From assembly GCA_009760855.2 (NCBI GenBank), contig WPIO01000046.1, positions 1,727,501 to 1,791,500 on the forward strand: a stretch of DNA of 64,000 bases. Direction: 5' to 3'. Each line of letters starts with the position of its first letter. The stretch's first letter is position 1. This document shows, in pieces, positions 36,201-44,825 of the stretch. A program made the position numbers and the translations under genes. The stretch is from Cristatella mucedo. Lineage: Eukaryota > Bryozoa > Phylactolaemata > Cristatellidae. A model generated the notes under the pieces. That model was not told the DNA's origin, made no database searches, and worked only from the letters and a program-made list of their open reading frames with translations.

Positions 36201-39200
36201 GGTAATTGGGAATGGGATTGGGGTGCCATAACAGCAGAACGAAACTGCAGCAGTGGCCACCCGCTCCCGGCATTTTTAGTTGGTCTCACTCGGGCTCTGC
36301 TGAGACTTCCATCTTTAAATTGTGGTCGCTGCCCACTGCTGCTCGGGGGGGGGGGGGTAGGCTTGCCGGTGAAGGAACTAGCACGTGCAGGGGGAGGCCC
36401 TCTTCCACACCCCTTCAGTAAGTAAGTAGTTCACTACCTACTCTATTTGCAGGCTTGCTGGTCCAAGCACCAGTAGCATTAGCACTGGCAGACAGCAAGT
36501 GTGCAGCCCAAACTGAGGTTGGATTTGTTAGTTGCAACAAAGACACGGTGAAGCCAATGAAGATCAAAGCACCGATGGCAAGCATTCCCTTCGCTTCATC
36601 TTCGGCAGTTGTCAACGATGGCAGAGGTGAGTTTTTTAGCTGCTCTGTTTGTAGACCACTCTGATGCCGATGACTTTCTCATATTCTTGTTTGCCCGATT
36701 TGTGCACCATACGTGAAATTGTATGTGCTCTGGAGACCCAGAAGTAAGTAGTGCTGAGTGCAGAGGTGGTCTCCGGTCTTGGAGATCTTAGTTAACCGGA
36801 CAGCAGCGCTTAGCAGTCGAAATTTATTTTAGTAATATTCATCGATAAAGAAGTCCCTTCTTTGTTCTTAGATCAGTTGGGTGTGTGCTCGACGCATGGT
36901 CACAAGCACACCCTGTACGGTGGTGCTGCGTGAGATGCTTGCACACACGAAGCGCTTCGATGCCACGTGTTTCTTCTGCTTGCAATCGGTGCCTTAGCCT
37001 GAAAGTCTTATAGCCTCTTGCTGATGCACATGTGGCGCCCGGCCCCCCACCGCATGCCGCCACTGCTCACTGTCCTATGTAAAGTACGACTTGAGACAGA
37101 TTTCTCCTGTCAATCTAGTGCAGCAACACACTTCCACATAATTTCAAGTATCCACACTGGGCTAGGAGACTGTCAGGTCAGCTCAGTGTACGTTTTTTAT
37201 TTGCAAAGACTGGGTGGCATACTGACCGAGTTATGCAGGGCTCAAATGCAGGGCTGCCGAGGCTGCCAGGTTGTGCATTGCACGTATTCCCTGGCTTTTC
37301 ACTTCCTGATTTAGCCACATTGGTAGCCATTGATCAAAGTTGAATATGAAAGCGTGAGGAGCTTTTGAGATAGCTTGCAATGGAATCAAGCGCTGGCAAT
37401 ACTAAAGATAGTAAGGATTCCTTTGTAATCAAGGCATGAGGTGGTGGTTTTTGCCACCAAGCTGCTGCAGTCGGACCGTGTTGGTCTGTTCGTACTCTGC
37501 CTTGTCGAAGCTTAAAACTAATCGAATCCCTCCCTACCCACCCACCCACAGAATTGGGGAATGCCAATAGGATGAGTTCGGGAACATCTCAGGCTGCAAT
37601 GCAGGCATAGCTCGGCAGGCTAAGATTTCTAGCAGAGAATCTATTCGTGCTCAAGCGGTTAGTTAGTTACACTTGTTGCCAGTAACTTACGGGCGTCGTA
37701 GGCGCTTTTGACACTCGTACCGACCAAGCTTCGATCTGCAAATGGTCAAGCACGTTTCATTGCATTGGCCCTCTTGCTTTGACCACACATTGCTATTAGC
37801 TCTTTCGTGACAAGTAGTAGCTTACCTTGGCCACGAGGATCTAGTTAGCATTTAAGGGTTGGAAAAGGTGCAGTGTTTGCACAATGCGGTCTCATCGATG
37901 AATCGATGACTACGTGTCGGCTGGGCATCTTGTAGCATAGGCTGATACTTGAGGGAGGCTAATTATAATGGTGTATGTCATGAATCGTTTTTCAAATAGT
38001 CCTTTTGTTCTCTGTTTAAAAGATTTTCTTTTTTAAGTTGTGGCGCATTGTGGTTGCCTGCAACATTTCTGAGTGCTACGTCAGTGACTGGTCACTCGTT
38101 GTAAAAAAGAGTTTAGATTTTTGAAATAGATGTGAAGGATTTAGTTACATTATTTGCAAATAATGACGCACTGTTTTTGGCAGGCTTGATGAAGGATGTG
38201 TTTGCATCTGATTAGCTCTGGATCTGCCGATTCGGTATTTATAATTCCGTACCGTTGGCATGCAAAATGCAGAGAATACTCGGTCGTCGGATGATAGCTT
38301 GTTATTTGCGACAGAATTGAACAAACGAGTGTAATGTTAATTCATCGTTGTTATCCTTGCCCGAGCTCTAAATTGGTTGTTTATTGCGTGCTACGATCGT
38401 CGACATGAATGATAGATAGCCTATATTGGTAATTGTGGCATTGGATTTACAGTTGGTTTCAAATAGCAGCTTTGTGATGCTCCTGAGCATGCGATCCTAC
38501 GTGCTTGCTGTTGAGTGGTTGGTGCTGACTCGTGTCACTGTAGCTGCTCACGGTCGGCAGGACAGGCATAGCAGCTCCCCAGCCATACGACCCGCCAAGT
38601 TGGACGGTACTTCAAAAGCCTCTCAACTATCAGCGGGCGGCGAAGAGCAAAGGGGTCACGCTCACCACCGCCAGCTGCAGCAACCGGTGCATGCCAGTGA
38701 CAAACGCCTGTCCATCGCTGCTCAGAAATCGTCCACGAGTGCATGCACTTCGGCTGCTGTTGGTGCTGGCCTGGCTGACGGCTCATCATTGCTTGGCAAC
38801 GTTGCATCGTCGAATGAGCATGTGCCTGCCTGCGGTAGCGATGCATGTCAGGCAGAGAACTCAGCGGCTGCTGCCAGGGATCCTGGTCGCCGTGGAGATG
38901 GTCCACCACCACAACCTGCAGCTCTAACTTCTGCTTGCTCCGGCGGCAGCTCTAACTCGGCGAGAGACAGCGATGGCCGGCACTGTGGATCTCAGCTTAC
39001 CACCACCGACAGCCAGCAGCAGCAGCCGGTAGGTTTCTTAATTTTCTTTTCATCCGTTGTTTACACTACTTTTACAATCTCTTGTGTGCTGTGTCGGCGA
39101 ACCGACAATGCTTTGTCGTACATGCTCGCCCTTTTTGATAGCAAGACCTCGTTTAGCATCGGTACGAGGGTGGTTCGAAGCAATCGGTTACGGAGCAGGC

Positions 39201-42200
39201 CACACGTGCCCTCATGCCCCCATTGCTCACACTGCCTTCACTACATTTGATTGCTGGCAAGTCTGCACTCAATGAGGTCGTGCCACTGCTAACTTGTGTC
39301 GCGTGCATAGCGTGGGTTCATTCCACGATGGCCCCTTTTCTCTCGCTGCGCCACAGGCGTTCAGGCTCGTGTGCTAGCATTGTCATGTTGCCACTTCCAT
39401 TGTAGCTGGGCACGAAAGAGAGTGGCACCACCGCTCTGTCGGCAGCTGGTACCTACGTGGACAGCAGCAGCAGTGAGCTCAGTCCATCGGCTGACAGTGT
39501 AAGCCTCGACCGAGAAGCACACCGAAGCTGGCTGGCACCTGCTGCAGATGCACGGCTGTCGGTCACGTGTCTTCGATCCTCAATTTTCACCTGCCAATCA
39601 GGGTCGGTTAAGGTGCTGGCATGCCGGCCACGGGTGTGCAACTCGGCAAGAATTTGACTTACTGCCGTCCCTGGCACCGTCACACATCCGAGCTTTTTGC
39701 TTCTCGCCACTGGCGTCCTCTGCTCGTTATGGGTTTCTTCATTTTCTCTGAACTGCCAGAATCGCAATCTCTGCCCGATAAAAAAACAAACAAAGCCTAG
39801 CTGATTCAACGGATTCATGTATTCATTCATAGCACCGTAAGAGCTATGGCGGCTGTCGCTGCTTCTCACAGTGGGTAATGTAGAGTTGCCGGCTTCTGGA
39901 CACAAACTCACGACCTGGCCCTTGAAGTTCAAGCACCTTTTTATCCCTTGGCTGTAATACTCCATGGGCTGCTTCGGTGCTGTCTTGTGCATGGGGAGCC
40001 ATCTTTGGTGTATCAGACACAAACTTGGGCTCGTGGCGTAATGCCGCCACATGCTTTATTCGGTGCTGCCTTGCCCCTGAGCGAATCCTCTTCTGAGAAA
40101 TAAGCCTCCAGCAGCCGAGAGTATGCGCCGGCCACGCTCGCTCTAACGTTTGCTTGTAGAAAGGCGAGTGCAAGCCACGCAAGGTGCCACCTCCTCCTAT
40201 TGCCGTTCCAAAGCACGTGATTGAGGAAGTAATGATTTCGTCTCCAAAAAATACTCGAAGTCCACGCAGCGGAGCATTCTTCCGCAAGAACTTTGACGAA
40301 GAAAGAGACAAGTAAGTATGATGCCCGACTGCCGTTTGAATGTGCGCAGGCTCTGAGATAAAAAAAAAGTGTATTATCTTAGAAGCAGATTGCACCATTT
40401 TAGCCTAGATACAGATTATACGAAATACTATTACTATTGGGATATATATTATTGGGATATATATTACTATTGGGATATAGATATACTATTGATACGAATA
40501 CTATTGGGACTTGTCTTAGAGTAGTCACTAGAGCTCAATAGTGAAGGTGAAGTTGTTATCTGCACATCATACAATGGTTGATGTGGCTATGGGAGATAAG
40601 GCTCGCCGAGTCATGCAGTCTTAGCTGAAGGATCCTGTCCAGATGCGCTTTTTTGCATCGTTCGTTACCGTTCTGCATTTTTTTGTCTTCCTGGATGCAC
40701 ACTATGTGCATACTACTGCCTCCTGCACCCAGTCCTCTGCTGGTCCGCCAAGACTGCAGTGTTATTTAGGACTCGTATTCACGGTTTGCTGTACGTTGGA
40801 GGTGCAGATAGAAGCACCAAAAGGTCATTCGGTCCAGGACTCGTCGGTAAAATATGCTGTCAGTGCAATCGTGTGCTTTGTCTCGTCCGTTTTCAGGGTC
40901 CTGGAAAAAGTGAACTTCGAACAGAAATTCGACGAACTGCCAGAATTCGTGCCGGACGTCACCAGCAAGGATGCTCAGGTGCTAGCGAGTCCGTTCCTCA
41001 AGGGTTACAGAGGTGGCACTTCCGGTGGCCGAAAAAGGCAGCCCGCCGAGCACGGCGAAAGCCCTGCCACACCGGCAGTCGCTGGTGGTGGCGGTGGAGG
41101 TGGTGGTGCTGCTGCAGCTGCCTCCACCTCCTCCACCGGTGGCAGCATTGGTGGTGGCGGTGGTGGTGCAGCAACACAGGCGTCGGCAGCAGCCACGCCC
41201 AACGCAGCAGCTTGCCAGCTCATTTCCTGCGGCAGCGCAGCAGGGAGTGAAGTCGGAGCACCGTCGTCTGCATCAGCAGTGCCGCGCAGTGCCAGCTCGG
41301 CACACTTCGAAGGTGGCAAATTCTTTGGCAGCAGCTTCAGTCTGGAGACACTTGCTGACGCTGCATTGTACCATAAAGGTCAGTCGACGCGCCGGGGTTT
41401 GCTGTTTGCATGGCAGCGTGGCCCCCCCCTGTTGCTTTGCAGTTAGTCTGCGTGCATAGTCGATGACGCAGCACATGAGTCAGCCCAGCTTCATGCCATT
41501 TTCCGGAAAGGAGCTTATCAGTCCCTGCCCTGTGAGCATGTTTGCCGCCGGTCGATAAATTTAGTAGCAAAACCTAAGTGCTGTCAGCTAACCTGGTTCG
41601 CTTCTCTAAAAGTGTGTGTATCCCACTGCACTTTTGTGTAGACTGTTTTTGGTGACACCCGTTGTGAGAATGTATTCATATGATCATTTTTATAAAGTAT
41701 TTGTATAGCACCCGAGAGAACTTAATCTCTATTCAGGTGCTTCATTTGTGCCTCGAGGCTCGAGCCCATGACCTCAGCCAGACCTTGGTCGGGGTGAGCA
41801 CCTTTACTGCTAGACCAGAGGTATGCAAGCATTTTGAAGTTGCCCAGTTGCTCACGGCAGGTGCCGTCATCTTGTGCTTTAGGTTTCATGAGCGAGCTGG
41901 TCAGCGAGCTTGGTGAGGTGAACAGTGCTGGTACTCCCAAGACGCCCTGCTCGCCGAGCACCTACTCGCTTCGTCGCGTCCTGGAGCAGCGTCGAACGCT
42001 CGTCATGCAGCTGTTCGCAGAGCGTGGTTTCTTCCCCACAGGTAAGAGCACTCTTGAAGTGGGTGAGCAAAGTGCATCCGTGCCTCTTGCCTTCCTTGAT
42101 TCTGGATTGATTCACCATCGTCTGCAGCCGAAGATACCGCCAACTTCCACGCAAAGCACCAGGACACGTTCCCAACCAAGAGCTGTCTACAGCTGAAGAT

Positions 42201-42342
42201 CCGAGAAGTGCGGCAGAAGATGATGGCCAATGAGTCGGACAAGCAGCATACGAAAGAGTCGGCAGCATCCAGCTGTGTAGCCTCCTCCATAGTGCTGTCG
42301 GACGATGGTCCTGATCAGGACAAAGGCCTAAAACCATCCTAG
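12253..42342 (+). CDS. CIC: Capicua (CIC) transcriptional repressor, long form; gene span of 20 coding exons
   Basis: Capicua is an HMG-box repressor of RTK/Ras/MAPK target genes. It binds TGAATGAA-type sites through its HMG box plus C-terminal C1 motif, and ERK signalling relieves repression. The reconstructed protein is about 2,517 residues, the size class of vertebrate CIC-L. Order seen: Tudor-like DUF4819 domain (about residues 83-216); conserved Cys/His block with [10 protein letters not shown] (about 382-426); [16 protein letters not shown] (about 504-521); [11 protein letters not shown], equivalent to the human ATXN1-binding segment (about 894-904); acidic patch and RSMS motif; HMG box (about 1063-1141); KRRSQSLS motif; long low-complexity Ala/Ser/Gly/Gln region; FDELPEF motif; C1 motif (about 2420-2480); stop. 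All 19 introns have compatible phases, one with an uncertain donor. The first ATG of the open frame is used; upstream bases to 12242 are open but follow a likely splice acceptor. No canonical AATAAA was seen in the 2 kb after the stop. Confidence 0.95.
15681..15859 (+). CDS. CIC: CIC coding exon 2 (acidic patch, RSMS motif)
   Basis: Residues 999-1058. Acceptor CTGCAG, donor AAG|GTGGGC, phases 1 to 0. It has a dense Asp/Glu stretch ([13 protein letters not shown]) and then NRSMSLG at about 1039-1045. This occupies the place of the human RTQSLS site, a 14-3-3/RSK target just before the HMG box. Confidence 0.9.
15990..16175 (+). CDS. CIC: CIC coding exon 3 (HMG box, first part)
   Basis: Residues 1059-1120, phases 0 to 0, acceptor CTCCAG, donor CAG|GTGAGC. 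It contains [18 protein letters not shown] and the rest of the box to HDLASQ. This is nearly identical to human CIC, including [19 protein letters not shown]. It is the strongest identity in the gene. Confidence 0.97.
16860..17130 (+). repeat. Purine-rich minisatellite with G-quadruplex motif, CIC intron 3
   Basis: GGAT repeats (16905-16935) lead into GGGTGGGTGGGTAAAGGGAG (16943-16962), which is a canonical four-tract G-quadruplex pattern on the coding strand. Three imperfect copies of a unit with GGAGGGCTTGAGGGAAA follow, spaced about 50-60 bp. The block ends about 140 bp before exon 4. Confidence 0.8.
17274..17391 (+). CDS. CIC: CIC coding exon 4 (HMG box, end)
   Basis: Residues 1121-1159, starting [15 protein letters not shown] exactly as in human CIC and continuing [10 protein letters not shown] to NDLEG. 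Phases 0 to 1, donor AAG|GTATTG. The HMG box is therefore interrupted by a 1.1-kb intron after SQ/VK. Confidence 0.95.
17522..17559. repeat. Perfect 15-bp inverted repeat, 8-nt loop
   Basis: The left arm CGGCTGCCATGCCAG (17522-17536) and the right arm CTGGCATGGCAGCCG (17545-17559) are exact reverse complements. A partial extra copy of the right arm (GGCATGGCAGCC) follows at once. Confidence 0.85.
18840..19015 (-). mobile_element. SINE-2 copy in CIC intron 4
   Basis: It has the body (CAGCCTCATTAACATAGC) and the reverse complement of the tRNA-like head (CACCTCACCACTAGGCTAAG). Antisense to capicua. Confidence 0.65.
19290..19396 (+). CDS. CIC: CIC coding exon 5 (KRRSQSLS motif)
   Basis: Residues 1160-1195, phases 1 to 0, acceptor TTGTGCAG, donor [21 protein letters not shown] resembles human KRRTQSLSALP, but lies after rather than before the HMG box. 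Human also has an RERSMS site at this side. It is a basophilic-kinase-type motif. Confidence 0.85.
19784..19865 (+). CDS. CIC: CIC coding exon 6
   Basis: Residues 1196-1222, acceptor CATTGCAG, donor TCAG|GTTTGT. An alternative donor six bases upstream (19859) would keep the same phase. It encodes [16 protein letters not shown], another RxxSxS-like site. Confidence 0.75.
20321..20421 (+). CDS. CIC: CIC coding exon 7
   Basis: Residues 1223-1256, acceptor CTGAGCAG, donor CAG|GTGTGT, phases 1 to 0. Encodes [19 protein letters not shown]. Only this acceptor gives an open frame in the required phase. Conservation is weak, so support is phase and splice sites. Confidence 0.65.
20422..25032 (+). other. 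CIC intron 7 (4.6 kb)
   Basis: Holds a C16 run at 21061-21076, a decayed LINE (22595-23480) and a poly-G run near 24781-24789. Open frames at 21442-21799 have no matching phase or similarity and were not called as exons. Confidence 0.55.
22595..23480 (+). mobile_element. Decayed non-LTR retrotransposon RT fragment
   Basis: Across several frames the plus strand gives VPQGSVL, then a [10 protein letters not shown] segment (the YADD region with the tyrosine changed), NLGVLF, and [21 protein letters not shown]. These are landmarks of L2/CR1-group reverse transcriptases in order. The copy is frameshifted many times and differs from LINE-A and LINE-B, so it is probably an older lineage. Confidence 0.75.
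25033..25215 (+). CDS. CIC: CIC coding exon 8
   Basis: Residues 1257-1317, phases 0 to 0. The acceptor used is CGTTCAG at 25031-25032; an AG 11 bases earlier would break the frame. [20 protein letters not shown] and then [11 protein letters not shown] correspond to human DIDLKCKERVTDSESGDSS and the following KVFSPVI segment. Confidence 0.85.
25715..25935 (+). repeat. Dispersed repeat copy 1 with telomere-like array and hairpin
   Basis: A 12-bp perfect hairpin (arms 25756-25767 and 25785-25796) is followed at 25823-25932 by about 110 bp of degenerate AAACCCTAAACCC / TAAATCCCAAACCC units. A related copy lies at 53885-54110. Confidence 0.65.
26180..26416 (+). mobile_element. LINE-A 3' end, plus strand
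   Basis: Contains the GTGCTTATGCGTGCTGACAC-type 3' untranslated body also present at 58.4 kb, then the stem-loop, GGGCACTTTATC and ATT repeats (26398-26415). Confidence 0.8.
26552..26690 (-). mobile_element. LINE-A 3' end, minus strand
   Basis: AAT repeats followed by the reverse complement of the LINE-A tail. It lies about 140 bp from an opposite-strand LINE-A tail, forming an inverted pair in CIC intron 8. Confidence 0.75.
27185..27626 (+). CDS. CIC: CIC coding exon 9
   Basis: Residues 1318-1464, acceptor TTTATAG, donor CTAG|GTAAAC, phases 0 to 1. Low-complexity Ser/Ala-rich peptide with [14 protein letters not shown] and, near the end, [16 protein letters not shown]. The latter resembles human TMVTNVVRPVSS. 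Confidence 0.8.
27627..27758 (+). other. CIC intron 9: 132 bp, in-frame and stop-free
   Basis: The intron length is divisible by three and the flanking frame stays open through it, so retention would add 44 residues. It is read as an intron because it has GTAAAC and CGCACAG boundaries, and because the retained peptide (including [11 protein letters not shown]) is unlike the surrounding Ala/Ser-rich protein. Confidence 0.65.
27759..28442 (+). CDS. CIC: CIC coding exon 10 (3' boundary uncertain)
   Basis: From residue 1465. [16 protein letters not shown] corresponds to human STPVPIASKP. The frame stays open to 28621, but the next coding segment is in another frame, so an intron must end at 28609. 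Phase-1 donors that fit are at 28406, 28442 and 28511, and none is strong. 28442 was chosen only to give an end point. Confidence 0.7.
28610..28950 (+). CDS. CIC: CIC coding exon 11
   Basis: Residues about 1693-1806, starting after CTTTCAG in phase 1 ([16 protein letters not shown]) and ending HQDTK before GTGAGG, phase 0. It is Ser/Gln/Pro-rich, like the equivalent disordered region of vertebrate CIC. Confidence 0.75.
29960..30165 (+). mobile_element. Tc1/mariner transposase fragment (C-terminal), plus strand
   Basis: Translates to [18 protein letters not shown], then [19 protein letters not shown]. The second catalytic Asp (QQDN) and the Glu (TEH) are 34 residues apart, the spacing of the DD34E Tc1 group. 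N-terminal parts are missing. Confidence 0.85.
30178..30414 (-). mobile_element. Tc1/mariner transposase fragment (middle), minus strand
   Basis: Minus-strand peptide with [22 protein letters not shown] and [11 protein letters not shown], matching the WG...FQQDN stretch of Tc1 transposases. The catalytic Asp of QQDN reads His here, so it is dead. It points toward the plus-strand fragment next to it. Confidence 0.7.
31605..31695 (-). mobile_element. LINE-A 3' tail, minus strand
   Basis: AAT repeats followed by the reverse complement of the LINE-A stem-loop and AGGCGCTTTACATTTGC. Confidence 0.75.
32325..32470 (-). mobile_element. SINE-2 copy, diverged
   Basis: AAAAAGTAAAGGGTAGCC at one side, AGGCAATAAG in the body and CTCTTTACCCTCAGGCTAAG at the other (reverse complement of the tRNA-like head). 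Confidence 0.5.
32705..32870 (-). mobile_element. LINE-B 3' end, minus strand
   Basis: Interrupted AAT repeats, then the reverse complement of the LINE-B tail: the stem-loop, a TGCAAGAGAATCG segment and a GACATTCGCGGTATCA segment. Confidence 0.65.
33180..33750 (-). mobile_element. LINE RT C-terminal fragment, GC-rich
   Basis: Minus-strand frames read [32 protein letters not shown] and then [17 protein letters not shown]. These are the FxYCNSLL, ELHWLP and GERAFSxAAPxLWN landmarks of L2/CR1 ORF2, in order and frameshifted. Confidence 0.6.
33753..34100 (+). other. GC-rich open block, possible alternative CIC exon
   Basis: After GTTTGCAG (ends 33780) one plus-strand frame stays open for about 240 bp ([20 protein letters not shown], later [16 protein letters not shown]) to a stop near 34010. 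It needs a phase-1 upstream exon, whereas exon 11 ends in phase 0. The minus strand is also open. Not assigned. Confidence 0.2.
34294..34574 (+). CDS. CIC: CIC coding exon 12 (Gln-rich)
   Basis: Residues about 1807-1899, acceptor CGTCCAG, donor CCAG|GTACCG, phases 0 to 2. [20 protein letters not shown] is followed by alternating Gln, Pro and His runs ([15 protein letters not shown]). Confidence 0.82.
34985..35170 (-). mobile_element. SINE-2 copy in CIC intron 12
   Basis: Near full length: AGTAAAAGTAAAGTAAAGG start, GCAGCAGAAGAGCC body, and CACCTTACCCCTGGGCCGAG end (reverse complement of the A-box side). Confidence 0.7.
35842..35936 (+). CDS. CIC: CIC coding exon 13
   Basis: Residues about 1900-1931, strong acceptor TTTATTTCTAG, donor CAAG|GTAGGT, phases 2 to 1. 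Ser-rich: [19 protein letters not shown]. Confidence 0.85.
36453..36626 (+). CDS. CIC: CIC coding exon 14
   Basis: Residues about 1932-1989, acceptor CTATTTGCAG, donor AGAG|GTGAGT, phase 1 both ends. [17 protein letters not shown] matches human PQKVKAAIASIPVGSFE. Confidence 0.92.
36627..38543 (+). other. CIC intron 14
   Basis: About 1.9 kb; I see no exon, recognised repeat or RNA gene in it. Confidence 0.5.
38544..39028 (+). CDS. CIC: CIC coding exon 15
   Basis: Residues about 1990-2151, acceptor TCACTGTAG, donor CCG|GTAGGT, phases 1 to 0. Disordered composition (Ser, Ala, Gln, His); little specific conservation. The frame is open over the whole 485 bp and both boundaries fit. Confidence 0.8.
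39406..39498 (+). CDS. CIC: CIC coding exon 16
   Basis: Thirty-one codons, phase 0 both ends, acceptor CATTGTAG, donor AGT|GTAAGC. Encodes [15 protein letters not shown], a Ser-Pro-containing stretch. Confidence 0.8.
39795..39960 (-). mobile_element. SINE-2 copy in CIC intron 16, diverged
   Basis: GCTGATTCAACGGATTCATG body and the reverse complement of the tRNA-like head (CACGACCTGGCCC, CAAGCACC). Confidence 0.55.
40160..40311 (+). CDS. CIC: CIC coding exon 17
   Basis: Residues about 2183-2232, acceptor GCTTGTAG, donor ACAA|GTAAGT, phases 0 to 2. [16 protein letters not shown] corresponds to human [32 protein letters not shown] follows and has two Ser-Pro sites. Confidence 0.88.
40425..40512. 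repeat. Short AT-rich tandem repeat
   Basis: Imperfect copies of ATTACTATTGGGATATA repeated about four times in CIC intron 17. Confidence 0.8.
40897..41378 (+). CDS. CIC: CIC coding exon 18 (FDELPEF motif)
   Basis: Residues about 2233-2393, acceptor CGTTTTCAG, donor AAAG|GTCAGT, phases 2 to 1. [16 protein letters not shown] matches human VDFEERFAELPEFRPE, and FLKGYRGG with the later GRKRQ matches ILGSYRKKRK. A Gly/Ala-rich low-complexity stretch follows. Confidence 0.93.
41685..41820 (-). mobile_element. SINE-1 copy in CIC intron 18, near the acceptor
   Basis: Full SINE-1 in antisense orientation: TTTGTATAGCACCC (tail), GCTCGAGCCC (B-box side), CCAGACCTTGG, and the head at 41805-41820. Its head ends about 60 bp before the exon 19 acceptor. 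Confidence 0.8.
41883..42041 (+). CDS. CIC: CIC coding exon 19 (C1 motif, first half)
   Basis: Residues about 2394-2446, acceptor GTGCTTTAG, donor ACAG|GTAAGA, phase 1 both ends. [19 protein letters not shown] and then AERGFFPT match human SYSSLRRTLDQRRALVMQLF and QDHGFFPS. Confidence 0.95.
42128..42342 (+). CDS. CIC: CIC coding exon 20 (C1 motif end, stop)
   Basis: Last 71 residues and TAG. Acceptor [23 protein letters not shown] is nearly identical to human [14 protein letters not shown]. After this the tail ([18 protein letters not shown]) is not conserved. C1 works with the HMG box in DNA binding. Confidence 0.95.
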
Positions 42343-43379
42343 CCTCGGAGCAGCTACACATGTTTCATTGCTAGTACTGATGTTGTGGTTTTCGTTCTCT
42401 CAGATCTAGTCCGTCTGTCAGCTATTTCAGGCTTTTGCTGGTCGATAGTCGGTGTTGGTCCTTATTTAGTCTGCTTCCGGCTCTTCTATGCTCGGGCTCT
42501 TTAGATTTTTATCAGATTACGAGATCAATTCACTGCTACGTCACAGGCAGCTTGTTTGTGCAGAGTGCTTAGGGCTCTATCATCGGGGAAGGGGGGGTCA
42601 ACGTTCTGGATGCTGACGCATGCTTTGCAATGGGCAAACCTGTCAACCAACTGCTTTCCATGTGAGCCGCCGGACCGGGGCACTGGCAAACCTAAATTGC
42701 TCATGTTTATGTTAGGCGCCTTGAAAGAATAAGCATAGAGAAGTACAATTTCTGCTAGCATCAAGTCGACCCGTCGGCATGGACGAAGGCTGCTAACTTT
42801 CCATCCATGCCGTTGGAGTTTTAATTCGAGTTTGCTTACTGATCCACTGCTGCTTGCCTTGCACGCCGTGGGTGGATATATTCGTACTTCCTAAGGTAGG
42901 AAGGTCTGTATAGTGGCAATGCAGCCGTTTTTACTTGTGTACCGTTTTTTGTACACAGTAAGTTTCCCATATGTATAGTTAACATTCTCGTGCCGCATTA
43001 AGAAGCCGTGCTTTGTTCCACGGCGAATCGCAATTTTGTGAGTACGACAACTATTTTGCCGAGCATCGAGACCTTTAGTTGCGTTTTTGCAGACACCGGA
43101 GGTCATTCAAATATCGATCAGTTGATGGTAATGTTACGTGGAATGGGATATTTTTGTATTAGAAACCATGATACCTGATTCTTGTCAGTGTCGTATTTAC
43201 AAATACACCTGCATGTGCAGAATAATCGGGGAAATTTTCTTCTTAGCCAGTACCACTGGTCTCAGCAGTGCTTTATAATGTAATAGTCTTACGGGATTTT
43301 CTGATTGGCAGACCCTGCGAAAAGTATTGTCTCATTCTTAAACGATTGACTGCTCGGTCCATGCTGTTGAATTGGTGCT

Positions 43380-43900
43380 GGTTTGCTCCTTCCATTAATC
43401 CTAGCTAAACGCAATCTGAGTTCTATACTAAATAACTTTTTGCCAGTGACCACGTCAGCTCCTCAGTCATGTCTGCTGCCTCCTTTTAGCTGCATAACTC
43501 GGCAAAAATTCAAGCATGCTTAGATTAACGTACCATAGACACGTCAGTCCTTGCATTTGTGATATCATGCGGTCTTCTGTGCTTCATTCCTTGCAGGTTT
43601 TCCTACCTATGCAGCTAGACGCTTACAGTTGCTGTAGAACTCAGCAGCTAGGCTTGTCAGTCGTGAACGTCGCAGCTGCTACCTGATACCAGTTGTGTCG
43701 AACCTGCACTTGCCATCCTGCCGAGCATATACTTCAATCCCATCATCTACTTTTAGGTCTTTTTGTTCTCTTACTCCGGATTACCTATCTGAAATACTTA
43801 CAGCTTGGGTCTGCTTCACACCGTTCACACTCATACTTTGATCGATGCGTGGTGCCTCTATCCAACCTCAAATTCTGTTGAGGCCCTGCCTCCACTTTGC
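43380..43900 (+). mobile_element. LINE RT C-terminal fragment
   Basis: Frames give LHNSAKIQA, NSAARLVSRERRS and TPDYLSEILT, the NAAARLV / HITPLL / YLSDLL landmarks of L2-type ORF2. Frameshifted, plus strand. Confidence 0.65.
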
Positions 43901-44244
43901 ACACAAAGCCTGTCCATGCCACGCCTTGACCTAATCGAAATTTAAAGCAAAATTTAGAAGAGTGTGGGCGCCTCTCATCGCAGGTTTTGTTTTTGTAACA
44001 TGTGAGTTTTAGGCATATGCGCATATGGTCAGCGCGAATCAGTCAATCTTCCTTTCCAGCTCATGTTAAGGACCTAGATGAAATTTAGTTCTCGTAGAGA
44101 AATATAAAAATAATATACATTAGGCTTATTATGATTAGTTTGTATAAATTATTTCTATATTATGATAAAAAAAAGATGTGACCAACCACTACGAATCGTC
44201 GCATCAGTTAGGGATCTTTACCTTCAGCAATCCATCAAAAGAAA

Positions 44245-44405
44245 TATTAGCTGATCTAACAGATTCAGTTGTAAAGTGGCAGAAGAGACTTAACGGCTGT
44301 CATCACTCCCTGCAGTTGGCAATAAAGGTTCGCCCACCGTAGCATTTGAACCCAAGACCTCGATCGTGAAGACCAAGCAAGCACCTTACCTCCTGGGATC
44401 TTATC
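44245..44405 (-). mobile_element. SINE-2 copy, near full length
   Basis: Body GCAGAAGAGACTTAACGGC, TGGCAATAAAG, a B-box complement TTTGAACCCAAGACC, and CACCTTACCTCCTGGGATC (A-box side). Confidence 0.7.
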
Positions 44406-44409
44406 CCTC

Positions 44410-44825
44410 CTGGAACTTGCTCATTGCTTCTCTCACCGCCTAAATTGACTTCGTGCACCATATAAGTCCCAGCTATATGACCCAGATGCATAAGTACCGT
44501 TCAGCTTTCTCTTTGCCCTAGTAAACTCGTCTTTTTTGTTCCCTGTATTTTTTCATGCTTACCTTCGCACAACGCTCGTGCTGCTCGGTGCATGTGACTG
44601 ACGAGGGGTCCTACTAACCAGTGGTCCTGAGTGTGATCTTACGTGTTTTTAGATGATTGTCTAAGCATGGTACATGTGTATTTGGGCATATTTGAGTAAG
44701 AGCATTATCTTGCTTGGAATCATCTCTTGGTTATTTGATGTCTTGCAGTTGTAAAGCACCTGGATAGAGATTTGGTTATCATAGGGTGCTATATAAGTGA
44801 CATTATTATTGCTATCATTACGATT
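44410..44825 (+). mobile_element. LINE-B 3' end
   Basis: ORF2 C-terminal remnant and 3' untranslated region, a TGCAGTTGTAAAGCACCTGG segment, stem-loop, GGGTGCTATATAAG and ATT repeats ending about 44825. Confidence 0.7.
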
